Assembly: GCA_030523305.1 (NCBI GenBank)
Contig: JAUNIY010000009.1
Location: 1-43,020, forward strand
DNA from: Eubacteriales bacterium
GTDB taxonomy: Bacteria > Bacillota > Clostridia > Oscillospirales > Butyricicoccaceae
Direction: 5' to 3'
DNA: 43,020 nucleotides
Below are positions 34,823 to 43,020 of this stretch, in pieces. Position 1 is the stretch's first letter; every line of letters starts with the position of its first letter. The position numbers and the translations under genes are program-made. The notes under the pieces are model-generated. The model saw only the letters and a list, made by a program, of their open reading frames with translations. It had not been told where the DNA came from and made no database searches.

Positions 34823-35877
34823 GCGTACTGGTTCCCGTATATAATGTGGAGCCATATCTCAGGCAGTGTATTGATTCTATAATGGGGCAAACCTTTTCGG
34901 ATTTTGAATTGATTTTATGCGACGATGGGTCAACCGACTGCAGCGGCCAGATATGCGATACATATGCGGCAAAGGACAGCCGTGTTCGCGTGGTTCACAA
35001 AAAAAATGAAGGGCTGCTTTGGACACGCAGGGTATTGCTGCGCCATGCAACCGGGCGGTATGTGTTGTTCGTGGATTCGGATGACTGGATTGCGCCGGAG
35101 CTTTTGGAAAAAACAGTGGCCTGTGCGCAGCGTACTGGGAGCGATATTGTGCTGTTTGGGTATATCGATGTGACTGACGGCGGGATTCCGCGGCAGGCGC
35201 ATGCAGATTTGTATCCGGATGGCGCAAGCTTTTTTGGAGAAAAACGGATGGAGCTCTATCAAACGTTTGCGGTTACTGGGCATCTTAACCATGTATGGGA
35301 TAAGTTGATCCTACGGTCGCTGTTTTGTGAGGAAGATTAACATGACCCGCTGTATCATCGGCATATCATGGGGGAGGATCGGCTTCAATTGATTCCAGTA
35401 TTGGAACGTGCCAACCGGTTTTGCTATCTAGCGCAGCCCTTTTATTATTATCGCGCCAGTGCGACCGGAATGGGACGCAATCATCAGCTGCATTATATTG
35501 ATGATATGTGGCAAGTAAACCTGCGCATTTGGGCGTTTATGCAGCGCACAGGCGTGGCAGAACTTCCGGGAATGGAGGATGCATTTTACCAGAAAAATGC
35601 AAAAAGTATCGCTGGATTTCTTGTCGTGACAGCGCACAGCAAAGCATTTTCGGAAAGACAGCTGGCAGCGTGCTACAGGCAGGTTGCGCAGTCGGAGATG
35701 GGACGGCAGGCAAAAAAACATGTGCGTGCCATCGATGGAAAGCTGCTTCACCGGGCAGCATACCAGTTGTTCCGACACCACATGTACCGCCTGGACATCT
35801 GGATGCTGCGGCTGGAACGCAGAGGAATGGATGCGTTGCGCTGTCTGCGTAATCCAAAAACCAGAGAAAGAATGTGA
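34807..35877 (+). pseudogene. GT2-family glycosyltransferase split by an in-frame TAA
   Basis: The first part (34807-35340) encodes a good GT2 N-terminus: VSVLVPVYNVEPYLRQCID, ILCDDGSTDCSGQIC and VLFVDSDDWIAPELL. It reads into a TAA at 35338-35340. The same frame then continues without another stop to 35877 and encodes HDPLYHRHIMGEDRLQLIPVLE and a plausible C-terminal half (MGEDRLQ resembles the GEDL region of GT2 enzymes). Removing one stop codon gives a normal ~356-residue enzyme. One base change could create this TAA. The downstream part also has an SD-like GGGGGAGG before GTG/ATG codons, so two separate proteins are possible but unlikely. A sequencing error remains possible. Confidence 0.82.
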
Positions 35878-35883
35878 TCTGGC

Positions 35884-37329
35884 ATGCAAAAGAAATCGAC
35901 TGTTGCGGCAAATATGCTGTGGCGCTTTGCAGAGCGCAGCGGCGCGCAGGGGGTATCGTTTGTCGTATCTATCATTCTGGCGCGCTTGCTGGAGCCGGAG
36001 GTATATGGCGTTGTATCCTTGATTACGGTGATTACAACGATTTTGAACCTGTTTGTCGACAGTGGATTTAAAAATGCGCTCATTCAGAAGCAGGATGCGG
36101 ATCAACTGGATTTTTCCACAGTATTCTATTTTAATGTAGGACTGGGCGTTGTGCTATATCTTGGCATGGCCGCCGCCGCTCCTGCCATCGCGTATTTTTA
36201 TCATCAAGAGTATATGACGCCATATATCCGTGTGCTGTCGCTCACGCTGGTACTGGGTGGGATCAACGGTGTACAGACGGCGATTGTGTCCAAACGGATG
36301 GAATTCAAACGGTTTTTTTATGCGACGCTCGGCGGCACGCTGGTTTCCGCTGTTGTCGGCATTGCCATGGCGTATTGTGGTATGGGCGTGTGGGCGTTGA
36401 TTGCGCAGCGGCTGGTCAACCAGACCATCGACACATTGGTGCTCTGGCGCACCGTTCGCTGGAGGCCGTCGTTGGTTTTTTCATACCGGCGGCTCAAGCC
36501 GATGTTTGCCTATGGAAGCAAGCTGCTGGGATCGTCTTTGCTCGATTCCTTTACAACCAATCTGACCAGTTTGATCGTAGGCAAGCTGTATTCTGTAGAA
36601 GCGCTTGCATATTATGAAAAAGGGCGGAATGTACCGTTTTTGGTCGTTCAAAATCTTCAAACAGCTGTACAAAGCGTGCTGTTCCCCGTGATTGCGGAAT
36701 GCCAGGATGAAGAGCAGAGGGTACGGATGATCCTGCATCGGTCATTGCAGACCAGCGCGTACTGCATTTTCCCCTGCATGATATGGCTCGGCGTGTGCGC
36801 AGAGCCGCTGATTCGGCTGCTGTTTACGGAAAAATGGATTGCTATGGTGCCGTATATGCAGCTGTGGTGTTTGATTTGTGCATTTTATTTGTTGCATACT
36901 GCCAATTTACAGGTCATTCAGGCGCTGGGCCGCAGCGATATTTATCTAAAAATTGAGTGTATCAAGCAAGGGCTAACATTGGCAGGTATTGTCGCGGCGG
37001 CGCCCTTTGGTACGCTGGCGATGCTGAAAATGATGGCTGCCGTTACGGTAGTTAGCTTCGGCATCAATGCGAAACCAAACGAGGCGCTGGTTTCTTATGG
37101 CCTTGTCAAACAGGTAAAGGCACTGAGCCGAATTTTGCTCTTGAATGTTGTTATGGGGTGTGCCGTTTATCTGACAGGTTTCTTGCCAGTTGCGGATATT
37201 GGGCGGCTTATGTTGCAGGCGGTTACAGGAATCACAGTCTATTTGGCTGGATCCAGCTTGTTGAAGCTGGATGTTTTTGTATGGCTGTTGGAAACGGTTC
37301 GGGATATGCTCAAACGGCATAACCAGTAA
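35884..37329 (+). CDS. polysaccharide flippase (Wzx/WzxC-type)
   Basis: A 481-residue membrane protein of the MOP exporter superfamily with about 12-14 membrane segments. The N-terminus NMLWRFAERSGAQGVSFVVS and ILARLLEPEVYGVVSL, then FVDSGFKNALIQK, are typical of the polysaccharide-biosynthesis flippases. It carries completed lipid-linked units across the membrane for the polymerase. It starts six bases after the broken GT2 gene, and no strong SD is seen. Confidence 0.92.
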   Translation: MQKKSTVAANMLWRFAERSGAQGVSFVVSIILARLLEPEVYGVVSLITVITTILNLFVDSGFKNALIQKQDADQLDFSTVFYFNVGLGVVLYLGMAAAAPAIAYFYHQEYMTPYIRVLSLTLVLGGINGVQTAIVSKRMEFKRFFYATLGGTLVSAVVGIAMAYCGMGVWALIAQRLVNQTIDTLVLWRTVRWRPSLVFSYRRLKPMFAYGSKLLGSSLLDSFTTNLTSLIVGKLYSVEALAYYEKGRNVPFLVVQNLQTAVQSVLFPVIAECQDEEQRVRMILHRSLQTSAYCIFPCMIWLGVCAEPLIRLLFTEKWIAMVPYMQLWCLICAFYLLHTANLQVIQALGRSDIYLKIECIKQGLTLAGIVAAAPFGTLAMLKMMAAVTVVSFGINAKPNEALVSYGLVKQVKALSRILLLNVVMGCAVYLTGFLPVADIGRLMLQAVTGITVYLAGSSLLKLDVFVWLLETVRDMLKRHNQ

Positions 37330-37350
37330 GAAGCAGGAAGGTGTGATACG

Positions 37351-38484
37351 ATGGAAGATAGGATTTGGGTTACGCGGCCTGCAATGCCGCCGTTGGATGA
37401 ATATATAGAAGAGATCCGGGATATATGGGATAGCCGAAGGCTGACCAATATGGGGCCGAAGCACGAGGCGTTTCGCGGCGCGCTCTGTTCCTATCTGGGC
37501 GTAGCGCATACGGAATTGCTGACTAACGGGCATATGGCGTTGGAGATGACGATGCAGGCTATGAAGCTGGCGGGGGAAGTGATTACGACGCCGTTTACAT
37601 TTGCTTCTACCACGCACGCCATTGTACGCAGTGGCCTGACACCGGTATTTTGCGACATTGATCCAGAAAATTACACCATAGACACCGCGCAGCTGGAATC
37701 GCTCATCACGGAGCGCACAAGCGCGATTGTACCGGTGCATGTATATGGGAATGTGTGTGACGTCGAAGCGATTGACAAGATTGCACGAAAATATGGCCTA
37801 AAAGTCATTTATGATGCGGCGCATGCATTTGGCGTTACATATCAGGGAAAGGGGATTGGATCCTTCGGGGATGCGTCCTGCTTTAGTTTCCATGCAACCA
37901 AGGTGTTCCATTCGGTCGAGGGCGGCGCTGTTTGCTTTCGTGAGGAAGCGTTGGGCAAAGAGCTGCATTTGTTGAAAAATTTCGGGATTTTCAGACCGGA
38001 ACATGTAGACGGCATTGGTGCAAACGCAAAAATGAATGAATTTTGTGCAGCCATGGGCCTTTGCAACCTGCGGCATATCGAAGATGTGATAGAACAAAGG
38101 GGCCGTGTGGATGCGCTGTATCACAGCTACCTGGAAGGTATTCCGGGGATCAAGCTGCCTGCGCGGCAGCCGGGGGTAAAACCAAACTATGCCTATTTCC
38201 CGATTGTATTGGACGAAACGGTTTGTGGTGCGAGCAGGGATGCAGTTGACGCGGCGCTGCGTGAAGCTGGGATTTTTGCCCGAAAATACTTTTATCCGCC
38301 GACCAATGCGTTGGATTGCTTTCACGGCGCATACGATGTCAATCAAACGCCGGTTGCCCGGAAGCTCAGCCAGAGCGTGTTGACTTTGCCGCTGTATGCA
38401 GAGCTGGAGCCGCCGCAGGTAGAGCGCATTTGCCGCATTGTTTTACAATGTGTGACCCAATCGAAGAAAAGGAGCGTAACATGA
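37351..38484 (+). CDS. DegT/DnrJ/EryC1 family sugar aminotransferase
   Basis: A 377-residue pyridoxal-phosphate enzyme of the nucleotide-sugar aminotransferase type. Asp155 in IYDAAHAFG should pair with the cofactor ring nitrogen. Lys184 in SFHATKVFHSVEGG is the Schiff-base lysine. PFTFASTTHAIVRSG and DIDPENYTI fit the family. It makes an amino sugar, often a 4-amino-4,6-dideoxy sugar, from a keto sugar. The dehydratase that would make the keto sugar is not in the window. The WbqC gene overlaps its stop (ATGA), and an ATP-grasp gene follows. Confidence 0.9.
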   Translation: MEDRIWVTRPAMPPLDEYIEEIRDIWDSRRLTNMGPKHEAFRGALCSYLGVAHTELLTNGHMALEMTMQAMKLAGEVITTPFTFASTTHAIVRSGLTPVFCDIDPENYTIDTAQLESLITERTSAIVPVHVYGNVCDVEAIDKIARKYGLKVIYDAAHAFGVTYQGKGIGSFGDASCFSFHATKVFHSVEGGAVCFREEALGKELHLLKNFGIFRPEHVDGIGANAKMNEFCAAMGLCNLRHIEDVIEQRGRVDALYHSYLEGIPGIKLPARQPGVKPNYAYFPIVLDETVCGASRDAVDAALREAGIFARKYFYPPTNALDCFHGAYDVNQTPVARKLSQSVLTLPLYAELEPPQVERICRIVLQCVTQSKKRSVT

Positions 38485-39182
38485 AACTGGGGATTATGCA
38501 GCCATATTTTTTCCCTTATCTGGGGTATTGGCAGCTGATGAATGCTGTGGATACCTATGTCGTGTGTGACGACGTTACGTATATCAAGGGAGGATGGATT
38601 AACCGCAACCAAATCAAAATAAACGGCGCGCCCAGCATGATTTGCGTTCCGGTTAAGGATGTGAGCCAAAACAGGATGATTTGCAAGCACGAATTGGCCA
38701 TCGATGAGAAACAGAAGCAAAAATTGTGCCAATCCGTCGATTTGGCTTATCGGCACGCGCCATATCATGCGGACGTGATGCAGCTGTTTTGCCGTGTCAT
38801 GGATGCGGCGTCCGGCAATCTCGTCCAGTTTTTGCTGCGTAGTATACGCGATACGGCGGAGTATCTCGGCATACAAACCCAGCTTTTGCTGTCCTCCGAG
38901 ATGGAAAAAGACACATCAAAGAAAAAGCAGGAAAAGATACTGGACATTTGCAGCCGTCTGAATGCGACGGAATATTACAATGCCATTGGAGGGAAAGCGT
39001 TGTACGATGCGCCGACGTTCCGGGAACATGGCATTGACCTTCACTTTTTAAAAATGGATGAAGATATCCGGTATCCGCAAGGAAAGGGAGACTTCCTTCC
39101 GTATTTATCCATCCTGGATGTCATGATGTATAACAGCAAGGAAGAATTCCACGCGCTCCTTTCACGGTATACATTGGAATGA
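38481..39182 (+). CDS. WbqC-family protein
   Basis: A 233-residue member of the WbqC-like family. The N-terminus GIMQPYFFPYLGYWQLMNAV and VCDDVTYIKGGWINRNQIK are its signature. The biochemical role of the family is not settled; its members sit in O-antigen and capsule loci near amino-sugar genes. The ATG at 38481 follows AAAGGAG and overlaps the aminotransferase stop. It lies between an aminotransferase and an ATP-grasp ligase, suggesting a joint role in modifying the amino sugar. Confidence 0.9.
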   Translation: MKLGIMQPYFFPYLGYWQLMNAVDTYVVCDDVTYIKGGWINRNQIKINGAPSMICVPVKDVSQNRMICKHELAIDEKQKQKLCQSVDLAYRHAPYHADVMQLFCRVMDAASGNLVQFLLRSIRDTAEYLGIQTQLLLSSEMEKDTSKKKQEKILDICSRLNATEYYNAIGGKALYDAPTFREHGIDLHFLKMDEDIRYPQGKGDFLPYLSILDVMMYNSKEEFHALLSRYTLE

Positions 39183-39208
39183 ATGATTTTCATTGGGAGG
39201 AAATGGAC

Positions 39209-40465
39209 ATGGAAAACAAGCTTTTGTTTCTAGGTGTCGATACGACAACAAAATACGCCCTCGCGTATGCGAAGGAGCGGGGTGTTACGACAATCATTAC
39301 CGACTATTATCCGATAGACAGCAGCCTGGAACGAAGGATGGCGGACGAGCAATGGGCGGTTGATGTTGTAGATTTGGATACCTTGGAAGAAAACTGCCGG
39401 CGCGCGCATGTTACCGGTGTCTATGCGGGAAACCATGAATTGTGTCTGGATATGGCCAAAGCGCTTTGCAAGCGGCTGGGGCTTCCGTTTTATGCATCGG
39501 ATGAGGGTTGGGCCTGTGCCCGCGATAAATTGCGGTTCAAACGGCATTGCATCGCATGCGGCTTGTCCGTGCCCAAGCAATATGATTTAACATTGCCATT
39601 TCAGCAGGATATCCTGGACAAGATTTCGTACCCGGTCATTGTAAAACCGGCCGATGCCTGTGCGCAAAGAGGATTGTCTTTGTGCCACAATGAGGAAGAA
39701 CTGCGCGCAGCATATCCATTGGCGTTGCGCTTTTCAGATTCCGGCACAGTTTTGGTAGAAGAGTGGATACAGGGCGAAGAAATCAGCATTGATTACCTGT
39801 TTATCGATGGGAAACCACACATTGTAGGGCTAAACCGCGGCATCTTCATGGAGGTCAATCAAAGACACAATTTTTCCCTCTTTTTGGAGCCGTCCATACA
39901 CTATGCCGCCTATGCGAAGCAGACAGAGGGGAAAGTAGAACAACTGTTTGAACGCATGCATTGGACAACGGGCATTGCTTTTCTCCAGGCGATTTGCCGC
40001 GAAGGGGAGTATTATTTCCTGGAAATGGGAGGCCGGATGGACGGCGTTGGTTCCTGGACAAAGGAAAAGGATATCATCGGAAAAAGCAGGTTGGAATATA
40101 TGGTGGATTTGGCGCTTGGACAGCCGATCCAGCCCGTTTGCGATCCCAATATATATCACTATGAGCAGGATAGTACGGTATATCTGGTTTGGGCAAAGGC
40201 TGGTAACATCAACCGGGTTGCCGGAGAGGCGGAGCTTGCTTCTATGCCCGGTGTTCATATCGTACTCAAACGCTTTGCGCAGGGGGAAACCATACAGGCA
40301 ACCGATAATATGCTGCAAATTGCATACTATTTGACCATTGTTGCAGACTGCCGCGCGCAGCTGATTCAAAAAATCCAAACGATCAACCAAACGCTCCATC
40401 TGTACGATGAGCAGGGCCGCGAGCTATTGCTGCCGTTTACAGCATATGACGCATTGATGGAGTGA
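39209..40465 (+). CDS. ATP-grasp ligase
   Basis: A 418-residue ATP-grasp enzyme of the carbamoyl-phosphate synthase/D-Ala-D-Ala ligase type. It has an N-terminal Rossmann-like preATP domain (LLFLGVDTTTKYALAY), YPVIVKPADACAQRGL as ATP-binding lysine and flexible loop, LVEEWIQGEEISIDYLF, and FLEMGGRMDG with metal-binding residues. Such enzymes join a carboxylate to an amine through an acyl phosphate. The ATG at 39209 is eight bases after GGGAGG; the ATG at 39203 is too close to the SD. It could acylate the amino sugar made by the aminotransferase upstream. Confidence 0.88.
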   Translation: MENKLLFLGVDTTTKYALAYAKERGVTTIITDYYPIDSSLERRMADEQWAVDVVDLDTLEENCRRAHVTGVYAGNHELCLDMAKALCKRLGLPFYASDEGWACARDKLRFKRHCIACGLSVPKQYDLTLPFQQDILDKISYPVIVKPADACAQRGLSLCHNEEELRAAYPLALRFSDSGTVLVEEWIQGEEISIDYLFIDGKPHIVGLNRGIFMEVNQRHNFSLFLEPSIHYAAYAKQTEGKVEQLFERMHWTTGIAFLQAICREGEYYFLEMGGRMDGVGSWTKEKDIIGKSRLEYMVDLALGQPIQPVCDPNIYHYEQDSTVYLVWAKAGNINRVAGEAELASMPGVHIVLKRFAQGETIQATDNMLQIAYYLTIVADCRAQLIQKIQTINQTLHLYDEQGRELLLPFTAYDALME

Positions 40466-40491
40466 CAACAAGCGGGAAAGGAGCGTGAACC

Positions 40492-41898
40492 ATGACGAAA
40501 GGCAAAGTTGTGCTGGCTGCGGTGGTAGGGCTGCTTATGATTGCAGCTGCAATATTGTATCATGCACTGCCGTCCGTTTCGGTGGATTTTTCGCAGGAAT
40601 TGGGCGATATAAAAGAAATAAATGGCATCAATAACGGGCCCAAATCCAATTATAGCGAGAGCGAAAACGGACAGGCTCAGTGGGCGTTGGACGCTACAGA
40701 TCTGTACCGGGAGCTCGGCATTCCGTGTGTGCGTACGCATGACACGGAGTTTCCATATGGCGGAGAGGCGTTTGTTGATATCCACTGTATTTTTCCGGAC
40801 TGGAGTCAGAGCGCGGATGATCCGTCTGCATACCATTTTGCGGAAACCGATCTGTATATACAAAATATTTTGGATTCCGGCGCAAAGGTATTGTTCCGGC
40901 TTGGGGAATCCATCAGCCCATCCGAAAACGACATCCGGTATACATATCCGCCGGAAGATAAGCAAAAATGGGCGGAGATCTGCTGGCATATCGTGAGCCA
41001 CTATAACCATGGCTGGGCGGATGGATTTTATGATGCGGTTGCTTATTGGGAAATTTGGAATGAACCCGATGTATATCGCCAATGGTCTGGCGATATCGAT
41101 GAATACTATGCGCTGTATCAGACTACGGCACGTTACCTGAAGGGAAAAGATCCGGAACTCATAGTCGGAGGCGGCGCGTTGGGCGATGCATCGGAGCAAG
41201 CGATAACGGCCTTTTTGCAGGGCATTACGGACGATGGCGAGGATACGCCGCTGGATTTTTTTAGCTGGCACTGCTACAGCAGCAAACCGGATATCTTTTT
41301 GGAACAAGCAACGGTTGTCAGGGATACACTGGACCGCAGCGGCTTTACAGAAACGCAGAGCTTTTTGGATGAATGGAATTACGTTGCGGATTGGGAGCAC
41401 TTAGAAAGTACGTGGGAAGTGCTGCAATCGACAGACGCAGCGGCATTTTATGCGCAAAGCCTCATCTGCATGCAAAACGCCCCGATCGATCAAGCGATGT
41501 ACTATGACGGCGCATTTGTGAGCGGTGTTGCGGAATGGGAAGGATTGGCCGAGTGGTGCGGGTTGTATGATGCGGATGGAAATAAGCTGCCAGGATACTA
41601 TGCGTTTGCGATGTTCCACGCGCTTCAGGAAGCAGGGACACAGGTTGAAGCAGAAACCGATGTGAAAGGCTTGTATTGCTGTGCGGCGAAAGGGGATCGC
41701 AATGGGATCCTGCTGGTAAACAGCGGCAGCGAAGCCAAAAGATTTTTGTTAAAATTGTCCGGTGACCAGCGGGATGCATCGATCACCAGGGTCAACCGGG
41801 ACCATCCGGACGGTGTGACCGAACAGAAGAACTGGATGCTGGGCGTGGCAGCGATCCGTATGGAGGCAGGAGAAGTTTTGTATATTTCGTTGGAATAG
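40492..41898 (+). CDS. membrane-anchored GH39-like glycoside hydrolase
   Basis: A 468-residue protein with one N-terminal membrane segment (residues 5-24, VVLAAVVGLLMIAAAILY) and an extracellular TIM-barrel glycosidase. The acid/base Glu191 lies in WEIWNEPDV and the nucleophile Glu294 in FLDEWNY, the clan GH-A pattern seen in GH39. GIPCVRTHD near the N-terminus is also typical. It ends the polysaccharide locus, much as the GH39 enzyme PslG belongs to the Psl locus of Pseudomonas, where it cleaves the polymer. It probably trims or releases the polymer. The SD is AAAGGAG. Confidence 0.87.
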   Translation: MTKGKVVLAAVVGLLMIAAAILYHALPSVSVDFSQELGDIKEINGINNGPKSNYSESENGQAQWALDATDLYRELGIPCVRTHDTEFPYGGEAFVDIHCIFPDWSQSADDPSAYHFAETDLYIQNILDSGAKVLFRLGESISPSENDIRYTYPPEDKQKWAEICWHIVSHYNHGWADGFYDAVAYWEIWNEPDVYRQWSGDIDEYYALYQTTARYLKGKDPELIVGGGALGDASEQAITAFLQGITDDGEDTPLDFFSWHCYSSKPDIFLEQATVVRDTLDRSGFTETQSFLDEWNYVADWEHLESTWEVLQSTDAAAFYAQSLICMQNAPIDQAMYYDGAFVSGVAEWEGLAEWCGLYDADGNKLPGYYAFAMFHALQEAGTQVEAETDVKGLYCCAAKGDRNGILLVNSGSEAKRFLLKLSGDQRDASITRVNRDHPDGVTEQKNWMLGVAAIRMEAGEVLYISLE

Positions 41899-42277
41899 GC
41901 TGCGGCCTATAGAAGCAGTTCCACAACGCCGCCGGACGGCAGTGAACGGATAGGACCACGATCACATCGGCGTAAGCGGCGGGACGTCTGAGCATCCATG
42001 CCGTGGCGATCGGTGCATATGCGATAGGATGCCCTCTGTGAGGTGGGATCAGAAGATCCGGCTTTACAGGGGGCATTTGTGTGGCAGTGATGAAACCAAG
42101 CGTTTGGACACGGAAAGCAACGCTGTTCGGGGGAGCCAATGGCAGGATATCAGCAAAGGAAAGGATGTGCGAGACAATACCATATGATGGGGCAGCTGGG
42201 CTTACAAAATACGCCGCGATGTGATATAATACAGGCAAACGGGTGCGCGGCGCCGGCATAAAGGGCTGGGGTATATA
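41899..42277. other. intergenic region after the polysaccharide locus
   Basis: A 379-base spacer with no convincing gene. It holds a large imperfect hairpin (42029-42076: ATGCCCTCTG with CAGGGGGCAT, enclosing GGATC-AGAA-GATCC) without a strong T run, and the promoter at 42202-42230. No clear Rho-independent terminator follows the hydrolase gene. Confidence 0.5.
42202..42230 (+). promoter_or_regulatory. extended -10 promoter of the sensor gene
   Basis: A perfect TATAAT (42225-42230) is preceded by TGA at 42222-42224, the extended -10 element. TTACAA lies 17 bases upstream as a weak -35. The start codon is 48 bases downstream of the -10. Confidence 0.75.
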
Positions 42278-43020
42278 ATGAAGCTGGGATTGCAGGAAAA
42301 AATTATAAGCAGTATCCTACTGGTATCAATGGTGGTATCGGTTGTGCTCTCTGTGATGTTTTATAACAACTCTGTCGAGGTCATTGAAAACAATTATGTC
42401 TCTTCTGTGACAGACAATTTGACTGTATGCGCCGGTATGTTTGATGATATTATGAAGGATGCGTATTATATTGCGGTCAATGTATCTTCAGATGACATTG
42501 TGCAGGAACTGGTGCAGCGTGATACGGAAACCGGGCGGGCGGAGCTACTGGAACAGCTAACCAGTTATCGGGAAGGCCAGATCGATTCCATCTATTGTTA
42601 TTTACCGGCGGATGCTCTGCTGCTCAAGGCAACTCGATCTGAGGTGGTTGCGCAGCCGTGCAGCGAGGAAGATCTGGCATGGCTGGAGCAGGTGATCCAG
42701 GAGCCGGACAATCCGTTGTGTCCCCAATATTGCATGGATGAGACAGAGCTGCTAAAAAAACAAAGCTTTCTATATGCCAAACCCGTGATAGATACAGCAA
42801 GTGGAGAAGTAGCAGCATATATCATTGTCAATGTATATGAGCGGGATATTTTCTTTGGCTGTTTGCAGGGATATGGCGATTTTAGCGACAGCAGCACTTA
42901 TATTGCCACGCCGGATGGAAAAATTGCATCCGGTACAAATTTGAAGCAATTGGGGCAAGAAGAACCGGAACCGGCGGAGGGGATGCTGGTCACCTCCGTG
43001 ACTGCTCCGCTCAGTGCCTA
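42278..43020 (+). CDS. membrane sensor protein, 3' end cut by the window (possible sensor histidine kinase)
   Basis: An open frame runs from the ATG at 42278 to the window edge (247 codons) without a stop. A membrane segment (residues 9-29, IISSILLVSMVVSVVLSVMFY) is followed by an extracellular region with the feel of a Cache-type sensor: NYVSSVTDNLTVCAGMFDDI, SFLYAKPVIDTASGEVAAYI, then YIATPDGKIASGTN. This layout fits YesM-type histidine kinases or methyl-accepting proteins; the deciding cytoplasmic part is outside the window. The SD is weak (GGGCTGGGG). Confidence 0.75.
   Translation, partial: MKLGLQEKIISSILLVSMVVSVVLSVMFYNNSVEVIENNYVSSVTDNLTVCAGMFDDIMKDAYYIAVNVSSDDIVQELVQRDTETGRAELLEQLTSYREGQIDSIYCYLPADALLLKATRSEVVAQPCSEEDLAWLEQVIQEPDNPLCPQYCMDETELLKKQSFLYAKPVIDTASGEVAAYIIVNVYERDIFFGCLQGYGDFSDSSTYIATPDGKIASGTNLKQLGQEEPEPAEGMLVTSVTAPLSA

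Noticed and set aside
42029-42076. Large hairpin after the hydrolase gene considered as a terminator or riboswitch
   Set aside because: The outer stem has one G-U pair and a long loop, there is no T run, and it matches no riboswitch class I know. It is noted only as a possible RNA structure.

Overview
The window looks like chromosome from a Gram-positive anaerobe of the Clostridia, probably a gut Oscillospirales-type organism. This is inferred from strong Shine-Dalgarno (SD) sequences, a CpsB/CpsC/CpsD-type phosphatase/kinase capsule module, a LAGC lipoprotein, a clostridial-type glutamate dehydrogenase and an SLH-anchored surface protein. Base composition looks close to balanced. No rRNA, tRNA, CRISPR array or insertion sequence was seen.

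Region 1 (1-3960) is housekeeping: a small Cro/C1-type regulator, cardiolipin synthase on the minus strand with a near-consensus promoter, and gdhA. Region 2 (3960-12175) is a sugar/cyclitol catabolic island. Two AraC-type regulators flank a minus-strand pair (TIM-barrel isomerase plus Gfo/Idh/MocA dehydrogenase). A plus-strand set follows: a lipoprotein sugar-binding protein, a second TIM-barrel isomerase and an IolG-type dehydrogenase. No ABC permease or ATPase accompanies the binding protein.

Region 3 (12175-20310) is the most interesting part. A tyrosine recombinase with a complete catalytic set (12490-13332) is followed 28 bases later by a perfect 27-bp inverted repeat pair (13361-13387 and 13661-13687). 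The pair encloses a good promoter (TTGCAA, 17 bases, TATGAT) that points, as assembled, at a 2049-residue secreted protein. That protein carries a signal peptide, a transglutaminase-like Cys-His-Asp domain, nine 79-residue repeats and three SLH domains. The layout is that of a phase-variable promoter switch (inverton) turning a giant surface protein on and off. The repeat array also shows recent in-frame duplication of a 474-bp double unit, so both expression and length may vary.

Region 4 (20310-41900) is an exopolysaccharide/capsule locus, mostly tightly coupled. It holds an unrecognised HTH regulator, an adenylate-forming ligase, UDP-glucose dehydrogenase, CpsC/CpsD/CpsB-type regulators, an initiating sugar transferase, PssD/PssE-like halves, several glycosyltransferases, UDP-glucuronate 4-epimerase, polymerase, flippase, a DegT aminotransferase, a WbqC protein, an ATP-grasp ligase and a membrane-anchored GH39 hydrolase. 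One GT2 gene is split by an in-frame TAA. The dehydrogenase and epimerase imply UDP-glucuronate and UDP-galacturonate as precursors. The window ends inside a membrane sensor gene (42278 onward) with an extended -10 promoter.
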